Of a stretch of DNA of 64,000 nt, positions 17,964 to 27,186 are shown piece after piece. Each line of letters opens with the position of its first letter. Positions within the stretch are counted from its first letter, which is position 1. Origin of the DNA: Achromobacter xylosoxidans (lineage in GTDB: Bacteria; Pseudomonadota; Gammaproteobacteria; Burkholderiales; Burkholderiaceae_B); assembly GCF_002192695.1 (NCBI RefSeq), contig NZ_MTLG01000055.1:79259-143258 (forward strand). Direction: 5' to 3'. The notes under the pieces were generated by a model that had not been told where the DNA came from, did not search any database, and was given only the letters and a program-made list of their open reading frames with translations. The position numbers and the translations under genes are program-made.

Positions 17964-18769
17964 ACGGGCCCAACAAGACTTTGCGCGCCGTCGTGCTGGG
18001 GCTGGGGTACTTCTTCCTGTACGTGCCCATCATCAGCCTGATGGTGTTCTCGTTCAACGAGTCGCCCACCGTCACGTCCTGGACCGGCTTCTCGTTCCGC
18101 TGGTATCACTCGCTGTTCAACGACGACGCGCTGCTGCGCGCGGCCTGGCTGTCGTTCCGCATCGCCGCCATGACCGCCACCGCCGCGGTCATCATCGGCA
18201 CCTGGGCCGGCTACGTGCTGGGCCGCATGGGGCGCTTCCGCGGCTTCGCGCTGTACGTGGGCATGCTCAGCGCGCCGTTGGTCATTCCTGAAGTGGTGCT
18301 GGGCATTTCCTTGCTGCTGATGTTCGTGGAACTGCGCGGCAGCCTGGGCTGGCCCGCGGAGAACGGCATCTTCACGATCTGGGTGGGCCACGTGACCCTG
18401 TGCATGGCCTTCGTGGCGGTGGTCATCCAGACCCGCATCCGCGACCTGGACCGTTCGCTGGAAGAAGCCGCGCTGGACCTGGGCGCCACCCCGATGACCG
18501 TGTTCTTCAAGATCACGCTGCCGCTGATCGCGCCGGCGCTGGCCTCGGCCTGGCTGCTGTCCTTCACCCTGTCGCTGGACGACGTGGTGTTGGCGTCGTT
18601 CCTGTCCGGCCCCAGCTCCAGCACGCTGCCCATGGAAGTTTTCTCGCGCGTGCGCCTGGGCTTGAAACCCGAGATCAACGCGCTGGCGACGCTCTTCATC
18701 CTGGCGGTCGGCACTTGCGTGATCCTGGCCAACCGCATGCAATGGCGCAAGGAGTCCGAATCCAAATGA
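17960..18769 (+). CDS. potI: Polyamine ABC transporter permease PotI
   Basis: Second permease, 269 residues with six helices, partner of PotH. The N-terminal segment GYFFLYVPIISLMVFSFNES and the coupling loop EEAALDLGATPMTVFFKITLPLI are typical of PotI/PotC. SLDDVVLASFLSGP is the conserved motif near the fifth helix. The start overlaps potH and the stop overlaps the next gene (ATGA at 18766-18769), so translation is likely coupled through to the ArsC-like gene. Confidence 0.9.
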   Translation: MNGPNKTLRAVVLGLGYFFLYVPIISLMVFSFNESPTVTSWTGFSFRWYHSLFNDDALLRAAWLSFRIAAMTATAAVIIGTWAGYVLGRMGRFRGFALYVGMLSAPLVIPEVVLGISLLLMFVELRGSLGWPAENGIFTIWVGHVTLCMAFVAVVIQTRIRDLDRSLEEAALDLGATPMTVFFKITLPLIAPALASAWLLSFTLSLDDVVLASFLSGPSSSTLPMEVFSRVRLGLKPEINALATLFILAVGTCVILANRMQWRKESESK

Positions 18770-19122
18770 AGCAAACCACCCTGTACGGCCTGACCAAGTG
18801 CAGCACCTGCGTCAAGGCGCGCGACTGGCTGAGCGAGCATGGCGTCGCCCACGCGTTCGTGGACTACCGCGACAACCCGGTGCCCGCCGCCACGCTGAAG
18901 TCCTGGGCGGACCAGGTCGGCGGCTGGGAAAAGCTGGTCAACCGCACGTCCATGACCTGGCGCAACCTGCCCGAAGAGCGCAAGACGGCGCATACCGATG
19001 CCCAGTGGAGCCAGCTGATCGCCGAGTATCCGGCGCTGGTGCGCCGCCCGGTCACGGTTACGCCCGATGGCGAGGTGAGCGTTGGCTTCAGCGAAAAACG
19101 CTACGGCGAACGTTTCGCCTGA
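18766..19122 (+). CDS. ArsC/Spx family protein, YffB-like
   Basis: Small thioredoxin-fold protein of 118 residues. The N-terminus TLYGLTKCSTCVKARDWL carries a CxxC (CSTC) of the ArsC/Spx family; WEKLVNRTSMTWRNLPEE and a RRPVTV segment follow the family pattern (Pro-Val near the substrate site). It is closest to YffB-type proteins, whose role is unclear; arsenate reduction is not implied, since no ars genes are near. The start overlaps the potI stop and the 3' end overlaps the next gene by 41 bp. Confidence 0.85.
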   Translation: MKQTTLYGLTKCSTCVKARDWLSEHGVAHAFVDYRDNPVPAATLKSWADQVGGWEKLVNRTSMTWRNLPEERKTAHTDAQWSQLIAEYPALVRRPVTVTPDGEVSVGFSEKRYGERFA

Positions 19123-19855
19123 GGCGCCGGCCCTGGCCGGCCTGGCGCCAGGCGCGCCCGGCCGGGCCTTGCCCGACGCCTTCTTCGACCGCGACGCCGC
19201 GCAGCTGGCGCGCGAGTTGCCGGGCAAGATCATCCGGCATCGCGTGGGCGGCCTGTGGCTGTCGGCCCGCATCATCGAGACCGAAGCCTATTACCTGGCA
19301 GAGAAGGGCAGCCATGCGTCGCTGGGCTACACCCACAAGCGGCGCGCCCTGTTCATGGACGGCGGCACGGTCTACATGTATTACGCCCGTGGCGGCGATT
19401 CGCTGAACTTCAGCGCCGGCGGGCCGGGCAACGCCGTGCTGATCAAATCCGCCTATCCTTGGACGGACGCGCTGTCCGGACCGCAGGCGCTGGCCCGCAT
19501 GCTGCAGTTGAATCCGGATGCGCAGGGGCGGCCGCGGCCGGTCTCCGGCCTGTGCGCCGGCCAGACCCTGCTGTGCCGGGCGCTGGGCCTGAAAGTGCCG
19601 GACTGGGACGCGCGCAGTTTCGATCCGCAGGCACTGTACGTGGAGGATGTGGGGGAATCGCCCGAGGCCCTGATCTGCACCACGCGCCTGGGCATACCCC
19701 TGGGGCGGGACGAACATCTGCACTACCGCTTTGTCGACCCGGGCTACACCGCCTTCTGCACGCGCAATCCGTTGCGCCGCGGACAGCGCGCCGGCCATGA
19801 CTATGTCTGGGTGGACCGCCAGGGCGTGGTGTTGCGGCAGGCGCCGCAGCCCTAG
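19082..19855 (+). CDS. DNA-3-methyladenine glycosylase (AAG/MPG family)
   Basis: Base-excision repair enzyme of 257 residues removing alkylated purines from DNA. The conserved core is clear: LARELPGKIIRHRVGGLWLSARIIETEAYY (Glu in IETEAY is the catalytic acid of the AAG fold), SHASLGYTHKRRALFMDGG, VYMYYARG. The preferred start is a TTG at 19082 with a GAGG at 6-7 bp spacing, inside the preceding gene. The N-terminal 30 residues are low-complexity Ala/Gly/Pro. Its presence in a polyamine-importer chain is odd but consistent with overlapping translation. Confidence 0.88.
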   Translation: MASAKNATANVSPEAPALAGLAPGAPGRALPDAFFDRDAAQLARELPGKIIRHRVGGLWLSARIIETEAYYLAEKGSHASLGYTHKRRALFMDGGTVYMYYARGGDSLNFSAGGPGNAVLIKSAYPWTDALSGPQALARMLQLNPDAQGRPRPVSGLCAGQTLLCRALGLKVPDWDARSFDPQALYVEDVGESPEALICTTRLGIPLGRDEHLHYRFVDPGYTAFCTRNPLRRGQRAGHDYVWVDRQGVVLRQAPQP

Positions 19856-19895
19856 CTGATCGGAATGCGTGCTGGCCGTGGCTGCGGTGGGCGCC

Positions 19896-20594
19896 TCAGA
19901 ACCCGTTCGTGGCAATGCGTTCGGCCAGGGCCGCGCGCATGCGCATGTACTTGCGCTGGATGCGCCGAGTGTTCAGCCGTTTGCTCCAGGCATAGATCGG
20001 GATCAGCGGCAGCCCGCCGAAGCCATCGATCAGGTACAGGCCCTGCTTGCCGTCGGCGTTCAGGCCGCAGGCGATGTTGCTGGCGGAGACGTCATGCAGC
20101 ACCACGTGGGCATCGGCCAGGTCCTGGAAGAATTCGTCGAGCTGCGCGCTGAGGGCGTCGTCCAGCTTGCCTTGCTTGGCCAAGTCCGTCACGGTGGGAG
20201 CGATGTTGCCGTTGGCGTCGCAGATTTTTTCGACCACCAGGCCCAGGCCCAGCGTGGTTTGGGCAACGCCGAGTATGCGCGCCATGGGCACCTGCCATAC
20301 GCCAGAGGGGCGGGTGGTGGTGGTGACGTATTCGTAGAGTTCGGTCAGGTAGACGCGGTACGCGCTTTCGCGCTGGTACTGCTTGTACCAGCGCTTGAAC
20401 GGGCGGGCTTCCAGGTAAATCGCGCGGGCGCGCATGTCCATGACCTTGACGAGCAAGGACGGCATGTTGGGGTGCTGGAAGATGTGCCGGTCATGGCCGG
20501 AGGCGAGCGGCGTGGCGGCGTTCAGGTCCAACGGCCCGAAGATGGACTGGAAAGACGCCGCGGGCGTACAGAGAGAGGGATCTGCGGGGTTCAA
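19896..20594 (-). CDS. YrbL family protein
   Basis: Predicted cytosolic protein of about 232 residues related to YrbL, described as a PhoP/Q-regulated protein in enterobacteria. It has a kinase-like look: LLVKVMDMRARA (a possible lysine), WQVPMARILGV, DLADAHVVLHDVSASNIACG (resembling the catalytic HD...N loop) and YLIDGFGG (in place of the DFG loop). The only start in frame is a TTG at 20594 with a weak ribosome site, so the first residues are uncertain. It is convergent with the glycosylase gene and divergent from rmuC. Confidence 0.75.
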   Translation of the reverse strand: MNPADPSLCTPAASFQSIFGPLDLNAATPLASGHDRHIFQHPNMPSLLVKVMDMRARAIYLEARPFKRWYKQYQRESAYRVYLTELYEYVTTTTRPSGVWQVPMARILGVAQTTLGLGLVVEKICDANGNIAPTVTDLAKQGKLDDALSAQLDEFFQDLADAHVVLHDVSASNIACGLNADGKQGLYLIDGFGGLPLIPIYAWSKRLNTRRIQRKYMRMRAALAERIATNGF

Positions 20595-20734
20595 GAGGAG
20601 ATCAAGCCTGTTTGGATGCTCCCGAGTTTAATCCTTGAGCCGGAGCATGGGTCCGCCAGATGCCGAGTCTCTGTTGGATTTACCAGGGAAGACGTTGCCG
20701 GAGTCCTACAATCCCGGCTTTGGAGACGCATCTT

Positions 20735-22132
20735 TTGAACGACATTCATCTGCTTTGGATCGCCGCGGGCGGCGCCGTTCTGGCCTTTTTGGCGGCCTTG
20801 CTGGCATGGCTGCGCCCGCCTGCGCAGGACGCCCGGTTCGACACGCTGCTGGAAAGCCTGGAACGCAGCGAGCGCGCGCTGCGTTCCGACATCGCGGAAG
20901 GGCAGCGCGGCCTGCGCAGCGAATTCGCGGACTCTACCCGCGCTCTGCGGGTGGAGCTGTCGCAGTCGCATGGCGATCTGCGCGCCGGGCTGTCGCGCGA
21001 CGCCCAGGCCGCGCGCGCCGAGTCGGCGGAATCCCTGGCGCGCTTTGCCGCTGGTTTCTCCGAGCAGTTGCAGGGCCTTATCCAGATCAACGAACGGCGC
21101 TTGATGGAAGTGCGGGCCACGGTGGACCAGCGCCTGCAATCGTTGCAAACCGACAACAGCGCCAAGCTCGACGAGATGCGCCGCACCGTGGACGAAAAGC
21201 TCCACGCCACGCTGGAGCAGCGCCTGGGCGAGTCCTTCAAGCTGGTGTCGGACCGCCTGGAGGCCGTGCACAAGGGCCTGGGCGAAATGCAGGCGCTGGC
21301 GGCCGGCGTGGGCGACCTGAAACGGGTGCTGACCAACGTCAAGTCGCGCGGCACCTGGGGCGAAGTGCAACTGGCCAGGCTGATCGAAGACAACATGACG
21401 CCGGACCAGTACGCCAGCAACATCAAGCCCGTGCCGGGCAGCGACGCGGTGGTGGAGTTCGCCATCCGCCTGCCGGGGCGCGGCGATGGCGGCGAACCCG
21501 TCTGGCTGCCGATCGACGCCAAGTTCCCCAAGGAAGAGTACGAGCGCCTCATGGATGCGCAGGAAGCCGCCGACATCGAAGGCGTGAAGAGCGCCGGGGC
21601 CGCGCTGGGCCGGGCCGTCGAGCTGCAGGCGCGCCTGATCGCGGGCAAGTACGTGGCGCCGCCGCACACCACCGACTTCGCCATCATGTTCCTGCCCACC
21701 GAGAGCCTGTACGCCGAGGTGCTGCGCCGCCCGGGTCTGCTGGACAAGCTGCATGACCTGCGCATCAACGTGGCGGGTCCCAGCAATCTGGCGGCGCTGC
21801 TCAACAGCCTGCAGATGGGCTTTCGCACCTTGGCGATCGAGCAGCGCTCGTCCGAGGTCTGGCAGGTGCTGCGCGCGGTCAAGACGGAGTTCGGCAAGTT
21901 CGGGGAATCGCTGGCCAGCGTCAAGAAGACCCTGGACACCGCCAGCAACAAGCTCGGCCAGACGGAAGTGCGCACCCGCGCGATGCTCAAGAACCTGAAA
22001 GCCGTCGAGGCGCTGCCTGAAGCCGACGCCCGGCTCCTGCTTGGCGCCGCGGACGAGGGCGACGCCGGGGACGACGAGGGCGACCAGGGCGACCAGGGCG
22101 ACCAGGGCGCGCAGGCCGCAGGCCAGAACTGA
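20735..22132 (+). CDS. rmuC: DNA recombination protein RmuC
   Basis: RmuC family, 465 residues from a TTG start preceded by GGAG at good spacing. There is one N-terminal membrane anchor (LLWIAAGGAVLAFLAALLAWL), a long coiled coil (about residues 30-190), then the nuclease-like domain with GTWGEVQLARLIED and DAKFPKEEYERL. E. coli RmuC limits inversion at short inverted repeats. The C-terminus is an acidic low-complexity tail (EGDAGDDEGDQGDQGDQG) coded by a 9-bp tandem repeat. Confidence 0.9.
   Translation: MNDIHLLWIAAGGAVLAFLAALLAWLRPPAQDARFDTLLESLERSERALRSDIAEGQRGLRSEFADSTRALRVELSQSHGDLRAGLSRDAQAARAESAESLARFAAGFSEQLQGLIQINERRLMEVRATVDQRLQSLQTDNSAKLDEMRRTVDEKLHATLEQRLGESFKLVSDRLEAVHKGLGEMQALAAGVGDLKRVLTNVKSRGTWGEVQLARLIEDNMTPDQYASNIKPVPGSDAVVEFAIRLPGRGDGGEPVWLPIDAKFPKEEYERLMDAQEAADIEGVKSAGAALGRAVELQARLIAGKYVAPPHTTDFAIMFLPTESLYAEVLRRPGLLDKLHDLRINVAGPSNLAALLNSLQMGFRTLAIEQRSSEVWQVLRAVKTEFGKFGESLASVKKTLDTASNKLGQTEVRTRAMLKNLKAVEALPEADARLLLGAADEGDAGDDEGDQGDQGDQGAQAAGQN
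22073..22108 (+). repeat. 9-bp tandem repeat in the 3' end of rmuC
   Basis: One GACGAGGGC unit followed by three identical GACCAGGGC units, coding Glu/Gln-Gly-Asp repeats. Gain or loss of units keeps the frame. Confidence 0.8.
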
Positions 22133-22238
22133 TCCGGTGCCGGCGGCATCGCAGGGGCGTGAGCTTGTTGCCCGCTGCGACTGCCGATATCCTGGCGCTA
22201 GCGGCAATCCGCCGTCAGACACCTGGAGCATTGCAAGC

Positions 22239-23768
22239 ATGAGCACCGCTGAACGCCATGATTCCTCCACCCTGGACGCGACGGCGCTGGGCGCCGATAT
22301 CGCACAAGGGGCCACCACTGCGCTTGTTGCGATGCAGCAGGCGGTGGACCGGGTGGCGGCCCGCAATCCCACGATCAACGCGGCCTGCGGCCTGCAGGCG
22401 GAAATCGGCCTGCGCCTGGCGCAGTCGCTGGACGAGGAATTGGCCGGCTTGTCGCAGGAACAGCGGCTGGCGCAGTTGCGCAAGCGTCCGTTCCTGGGCG
22501 TGCCGACCTTGCTCAAGGACCTGGGCACGGCGGCACTGGGCCTGCCCAGCGCCATGGGCTCGGTGTTGTACGGCCAGGTGGAATGGAACGTCGACGCCGA
22601 GATCGTCAAGCGCTACCGCCGCGCTGGCCTGATTCCGTTTGGCCGCACGACCAGCGCGGAACTGGGCCTGAGCCCCACCACCGAATCGCCGGTCTACGGA
22701 CCGGCCACCCAGAACCCCTGGAAGGCCGGCCACAGCGCCGGCGGCTCCAGCGGCGGCGCGGGCGCCGCGCTGGCCAGCGGCATGGTGCGCATCGCCCATG
22801 GCAGCGATGGCGGCGGGTCGATCCGCATTCCCTCGTCCTGCTGCGGCGTGCTGGGCCTGAAGCCCTCGCGCGGCCTGATGCCGTTGGGCCCGCTGAAGGG
22901 TGAAGGCTGGGGCGGCCTGGCCACCGAACACATGATGACCTTGTCGGTGCGCGACTGCGCCGCGTCGCTGGACATCAGCGCCGGCGCCGACGTGGGCGCG
23001 CCTTATGCCGCGCCGGCGCTGCCGGCGGATTCCTATCGCGCCGTGGTGGCGCGCGTCGCCGCCGATCCGCAATCGGCCGCGCGGCGCCGTATCGCCTTCG
23101 TCAATACGACCTACGAGGGGGAGGCCATCCACCCCGAAGTGGCGGCCGCCGTGGACGAGGCCGCGCGCCTTTTCGCTTCGCTGGGCCATGAGCTGGCGCC
23201 TGCCGCGCCGCCGGTGGGATCCGAGGAGGTGCTGTCGCCCATGCTGCCGCTCATCGCCAGCGCGGCGGCCAACGCCATCGACGCCTTCGTGGCCGCGCGC
23301 GGCCGCCGGCTGGCCGCCGACGAACTGCAGCCGACCACGCTGGGCGCGCGTGAGTACGCCCGCGCCATCTCGGGCGCGCAGTACGTGGCCTGCGTCGATA
23401 CCTGCCACGAGATCACGCGCCGGGTCGGCCGCTTCCTGGAACGCGACGGCGCGCATGGCTACGACCTGTTCCTGAGCCCGGTGCTGGCGCAGCCACCGGC
23501 GCCCATCGGCCGCTACGCCATGGACAACGCCGATTACCTGGCCTACCGTCTGGGCAAGAAGGGCGTCATCGGCTATTCGCCTTTTGCGCCCCTGGCCAAC
23601 CTGACCGGCATGCCCGCCATCTCCATCCCCTTCGGCATGTCGTCCGACGGCCTGCCGATCGGCATCCAGCTCATGGGGCCGTTGGGCAGCGAGGCGCTGC
23701 TGCTGGAATTGGCGGCGCAGGTCGAGGCGCTGCGGCCCTGGGCCCTGGTGGCGCCGATGGCCAGATAG
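22239..23768 (+). CDS. Amidase (amidase signature family)
   Basis: Ser-cisSer-Lys amidase of 509 residues. The catalytic Lys is in GVPTLLKDLG, and the glycine-serine signature is GHSAGGSSGGAGAALASGM with the two serines and GGSIRIPSSCCGVLGLKPSRG. C-terminal NLTGMPAISIPFG is typical. The ATG follows GGAG by 9 bp. Substrate is not predictable: similar enzymes cleave 6-aminohexanoate-like, aryl or short-chain amides. Not part of a GatCAB set, since no gatB or gatC is near. Confidence 0.88.
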   Translation: MSTAERHDSSTLDATALGADIAQGATTALVAMQQAVDRVAARNPTINAACGLQAEIGLRLAQSLDEELAGLSQEQRLAQLRKRPFLGVPTLLKDLGTAALGLPSAMGSVLYGQVEWNVDAEIVKRYRRAGLIPFGRTTSAELGLSPTTESPVYGPATQNPWKAGHSAGGSSGGAGAALASGMVRIAHGSDGGGSIRIPSSCCGVLGLKPSRGLMPLGPLKGEGWGGLATEHMMTLSVRDCAASLDISAGADVGAPYAAPALPADSYRAVVARVAADPQSAARRRIAFVNTTYEGEAIHPEVAAAVDEAARLFASLGHELAPAAPPVGSEEVLSPMLPLIASAAANAIDAFVAARGRRLAADELQPTTLGAREYARAISGAQYVACVDTCHEITRRVGRFLERDGAHGYDLFLSPVLAQPPAPIGRYAMDNADYLAYRLGKKGVIGYSPFAPLANLTGMPAISIPFGMSSDGLPIGIQLMGPLGSEALLLELAAQVEALRPWALVAPMAR

Positions 23769-23831
23769 GCCCGAAGGGGCAGACCGCGCCGGGGCGGGCG
23801 GCGCATCAGAGGACCGATCCAGGGAGCAGCC

Positions 23832-25493
23832 ATGTCATCGTTTGCGACGCACAACGTATCCAACCAGGTGCCGCCCCTGGAGGACTACTCCTTGTACGAG
23901 ACCGACCCGGCCTTGCGCGAGGCGGTGCGGCGCGAAGGCGCGCAAGCCTGGGCGACTGATCTGGCGGCGCATGGCGCCTGGCTGGGCCGTGCACAGACGC
24001 TGGAAGCCGGCGCGCAGGCCAACCGCTGCCCGCCACGCCTGATCAGCTACGACCGCGGCGGCCATCGCATCGACCGCGTCGAATTCCACCCGTCCTGGAA
24101 TCTGCTGATGGGCGGCATCATGGCGCGCGGCCTGCACAGCCGCGCCTGGGCGCAGCCCGAGCCGGGCGCGCAGGTGGCGCGGGCCGCGGCCTATCTCATG
24201 CAGGGCCAGGTCGAGGCGGGCAGCCTGTGTCCCACCACCATGACGTTTGCCGCGGTGCCGCTGCTGCAGCGCGAACCCGCGGGTGTCGTGGACTTCGGCG
24301 GGCAGTGGCTGAACGCCCTGTATTCACGGGAGTTCGACGGCGCCGACGCGCCGCTGGCCGCCAAGCGCTCGGCCCTGATCGGCATGGGCCTGACGGAAAA
24401 GCAGGGCGGTTCGGACCTGCGCGCCGTCACCACGCGCGCCACGCCGGTAGGCGCGCCCGGCCGCGGCCGCGCCTACTTGCTGGTCGGCCATAAATGGTTT
24501 TTTTCGGTGCCGCAGGCCGACGCGCACCTGGTGCTGGCCCAGACCGACGAAGGGCTCAGCTGCTTTTTCGTGCCGCGCTGGATACCGGACGGACCGCGCA
24601 ATGCCGTGCGCGTGCGCCGGCTCAAGGACAAGCTCGGCAACCGCAGCAACGCCAGCGCGGAGGTCGAGTTCGAGGATGCCTGGGGCGTCATGGTGGGCGA
24701 ACCGGGCCGTGGCCTGGCGGTGCTGCTGGAGATGGCCGCCACCACCCGGCTGGATTGCGTGCTGGGCAGCGCGGCGTTGCTGCGGCAGGCGCTGGTGCAG
24801 TCGGCCCATCATGCGCGCCACCGCCACGCCTTTGGCAAGCCCTTGATCGAACAGCCGCTGATGCGCAACGTGCTGGCCGATCTTGCGCTTGAAAGCGAGG
24901 CGGCCATGGCGCTGGGCCTGCGGCTGGCGCGCGCTGTGGACGAGCGTGGCGATGCCAGCGCGCGGGCCCTGGTCCGCGTGGGCACGCCGGCCGCCAAGCT
25001 CTGGGTCTGCAAGCGGGCCATCGCCGCGGTGGCTGAATGCATGGAAGTCTGGGGCGGCAACGGCTACGTGGACGACGGTCCCATGCCCCGGCTTTACCGT
25101 GAAACCCCGGTCAATTCCATCTGGGAAGGCTCCGGCAACGTGATGGCGCTGGACGTGTTGCGGGCCTTGCAACGCGAGGCCGGCGCGCTGCCCGCGCTGG
25201 AGCGCGAGTTCGCGCAGGCGGCGGGCCAGTACCAGGACTTCGACGACGCGCTGGCGCGTTGGCGGGCCTTGCTGGCCGACGGCGCCCAGGCCGAGTTCCA
25301 GGCGCGCCGCATTGCCGCCGGCCTGGCGCGGTTGTGGCAGGCGGCCTTGCTGATCCAGCATGCGCCTGCGCCGGTGGCTCGGGCTTTTGTCGCCAGCCGC
25401 CTGAGCGCGGGCGGCGGCGTGTTCGGCGAACTGGCGGCGGACGCGGATGCGCAGGCCATCCTGGCGCGGGCGTGGCCTGCCGCCGCGTGCTAA
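23832..25493 (+). CDS. aidB: Acyl-CoA dehydrogenase family protein AidB
   Basis: AidB-like flavoprotein, 553 residues. The N-terminal extension ([23 protein letters not shown]) and the [12 protein letters not shown] and [16 protein letters not shown] stretches are characteristic of AidB rather than of ordinary acyl-CoA dehydrogenases. FAD-binding and core motifs are in [17 protein letters not shown] and [12 protein letters not shown]. In E. coli AidB is part of the adaptive response to alkylation and binds DNA. The ATG follows GGGAG. No ada or alkB gene is nearby, but a methylpurine glycosylase lies 4 kb upstream. Confidence 0.92.
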   Translation: MSSFATHNVSNQVPPLEDYSLYETDPALREAVRREGAQAWATDLAAHGAWLGRAQTLEAGAQANRCPPRLISYDRGGHRIDRVEFHPSWNLLMGGIMARGLHSRAWAQPEPGAQVARAAAYLMQGQVEAGSLCPTTMTFAAVPLLQREPAGVVDFGGQWLNALYSREFDGADAPLAAKRSALIGMGLTEKQGGSDLRAVTTRATPVGAPGRGRAYLLVGHKWFFSVPQADAHLVLAQTDEGLSCFFVPRWIPDGPRNAVRVRRLKDKLGNRSNASAEVEFEDAWGVMVGEPGRGLAVLLEMAATTRLDCVLGSAALLRQALVQSAHHARHRHAFGKPLIEQPLMRNVLADLALESEAAMALGLRLARAVDERGDASARALVRVGTPAAKLWVCKRAIAAVAECMEVWGGNGYVDDGPMPRLYRETPVNSIWEGSGNVMALDVLRALQREAGALPALEREFAQAAGQYQDFDDALARWRALLADGAQAEFQARRIAAGLARLWQAALLIQHAPAPVARAFVASRLSAGGGVFGELAADADAQAILARAWPAAAC

Positions 25494-25531
25494 ATTTCCT
25501 GGCTCAAACAACCTTCCCGCATTTTTCCGCC

Positions 25532-26212
25532 ATGCTTTCCCAGCAAGAACTCAAGCAGCAAGCCGCCGACGCGGCCCTGGAATTCGTTGAACAGGTCGCC
25601 GGCCCGGACGCCATCATCGGCGTGGGCACGGGCTCCACGGCGGATCTCTTCATCGACGGCCTGGCCCGTTTCAAGGGCCGGATCGCCGGCACGGTGGCCA
25701 GTTCCGAGCGCAGCGCCGCCCGGCTTGCCGGACATGGGCTGAAGGTGCTGGACCTGAACGACATCACGACGATGCCGATCTACGTCGACGGCGCCGACGA
25801 GATCGACGCCAACCTGCACATGATCAAGGGCGGCGGCGGCGCGCTGACGCGCGAGAAGATCGTGGCCTCCGTCGCCGAGCGCTTCATCTGCATCGCCGAC
25901 GAATCCAAGCTGGTGCAGACCATGGGCAAGTTCCCGCTGCCGGTCGAAGTCATTCCCATGGCCCGCGAGTCCGTGGCGCGCGCCCTGGCGGCGCTGGGCG
26001 GCCAGCCCAAGCTGCGCGAGGGATTCGTCACCGATAACGGCAACATCATCCTGGACGTGTCCGGCCTGTCCATCACCGACGCGCTGGGCCTGGAAGCCCG
26101 GGTCAACAACCTGGCGGGCGTGGTGACCTGCGGCCTGTTCGCGATCGCGGGCGCCGACGTGGCCCTGCTGGCCACGCAGAACGGCATCCGCCGCCTGGAC
26201 CGCCGCGCCTGA
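25532..26212 (+). CDS. rpiA: Ribose-5-phosphate isomerase A
   Basis: Cytosolic enzyme interconverting ribose-5-phosphate and ribulose-5-phosphate, 226 residues, standard length. Motifs: [16 protein letters not shown] (phosphate loop), [27 protein letters not shown] (catalytic Asp and Glu) and ADESKLV. The chosen ATG gives the usual [12 protein letters not shown] start. A GC-rich imperfect stem at about 26240-26270 follows the gene. Confidence 0.95.
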   Translation: MLSQQELKQQAADAALEFVEQVAGPDAIIGVGTGSTADLFIDGLARFKGRIAGTVASSERSAARLAGHGLKVLDLNDITTMPIYVDGADEIDANLHMIKGGGGALTREKIVASVAERFICIADESKLVQTMGKFPLPVEVIPMARESVARALAALGGQPKLREGFVTDNGNIILDVSGLSITDALGLEARVNNLAGVVTCGLFAIAGADVALLATQNGIRRLDRRA

Positions 26213-26285
26213 TTCCGCTTCCGGCGATCTCCGGCATGGCCCCGGCCGGCCCGCCTTGTGGCCGCCGGGGACCGCATTCATAATC

Positions 26286-26303
26286 CTGTCACACTTGGGT
26301 CAT
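26286..26303 (+). promoter_or_regulatory. Possible Pho box upstream of phoU
   Basis: CTGTCAC, four bases, then GGGTCAT: two 7-bp half sites in direct repeat with the 11-bp period of PhoB sites (6/7 and 5/7 matches to CTGTCAT). It lies about 85-100 bp before the phoU start. A TAATAT at 26334-26339 may be a -10, though its spacing of 30 bp is longer than usual. PhoB control is inference. Confidence 0.4.
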
Positions 26304-26386
26304 AACCTTGCGGGTTGTGCAAGCCCACCCCCGTAATATCCTTTTATCAGGGCAGTGCAATGAGACCAACCACGCAGGGAGCCCGG

Positions 26387-27106
26387 ATGTCGGAGCATAC
26401 AAACAAGCAGTTCGATGCGGACCTGGAAAGCGTCCGTTCGCAGTTCCTGCAAATGGGCGGCTTGGTGGAAGCCATGATCCAGGAGGCCATCGACGCGCTC
26501 GCCAGCGGCGACATGTCGCTGGTCGACAAGGTTCGCGAGCGGGAAAAGGAAGTCAACCGCCACGAAGTCGAAATCGACGAGAGCATCAGCCGCATCCTGG
26601 CGCGCCACCAGCCCACCGCCATCGACCTGCGCATGCTGATGGCCGTGTCCAAGATGCTGACCGACATGGAGCGTTCCGGCGATGAAGCCGAGAAGGTCGC
26701 CACCGTCGCGCGCCGCATCCACGAAGCCGAGCTGCGCCACATCCCGGTGATCGAGCTGCGCCACATGGCCGCCAATGTGCGCACCATGCTGCATCAGGCG
26801 CTGGACGCGTTCGCCCGCCTCGATCCCATCCAGGCCGCCGCCGTCGTGCGCAGCGACAAGGAAGTGGACAAGGAATGGAAGGGCGCGCTGCGCCACCTGA
26901 TCACCTACATGATCGAAGACCCGCGCACCATCTCGCGCGCCATCGACATGATCTTCATCGCTCGCGCGCTGGAACGCATCGGCGACCATGCCAAGAACAT
27001 GTCCGAACGCGTGATCTACATGGTCAAGGGCGCCGACGTGCGCCATACCGGCGTGAAGAACACCGAACGCCTGGCGCGCGGCGAAGAAGAAGACACGGAA
27101 GAGTAA
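26387..27106 (+). CDS. phoU: Phosphate signalling protein PhoU
   Basis: PhoU, 239 residues, two three-helix PhoU repeats. Visible are LQMGGLVEAMIQEAIDAL, VNRHEVEIDESISRILARHQPTAIDLRML (metal-cluster motif ExxxD of repeat 1) and FIARALERIGDHAKNMSERVIYMV (repeat 2). It represses the Pho response through the Pst transporter and PhoR. The ATG at 26387 follows GGGAG; an in-frame ATG at 26360 is possible but lacks a site. phoU usually ends the pst operon; here it stands alone behind rpiA, with no pst or phoBR genes in the window. Confidence 0.95.
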   Translation: MSEHTNKQFDADLESVRSQFLQMGGLVEAMIQEAIDALASGDMSLVDKVREREKEVNRHEVEIDESISRILARHQPTAIDLRMLMAVSKMLTDMERSGDEAEKVATVARRIHEAELRHIPVIELRHMAANVRTMLHQALDAFARLDPIQAAAVVRSDKEVDKEWKGALRHLITYMIEDPRTISRAIDMIFIARALERIGDHAKNMSERVIYMVKGADVRHTGVKNTERLARGEEEDTEE

Positions 27107-27118
27107 TCGCCGCAGTCT

Positions 27119-27144
27119 GACGCCCGGCGGCCTCGCCGGGCGTC
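27119..27144 (+). terminator. Stem-loop after phoU
   Basis: 10-bp perfect stem GACGCCCGGC/GCCGGGCGTC with a 6-base loop, 13 bp after the phoU stop. It lacks a strong T-run (TGGCTTCGG follows). It lies between the convergent phoU and phospholipase genes. Confidence 0.5.
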
Positions 27145-27186
27145 TGGCTTCGGAGATTGCGTCGCGGCGCCGCCAAACGCCTTGCG

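Noticed and set aside
20591..22609. Minus-strand frame opposite rmuC
   Set aside because: Antisense to a clear RmuC; composition artefact.
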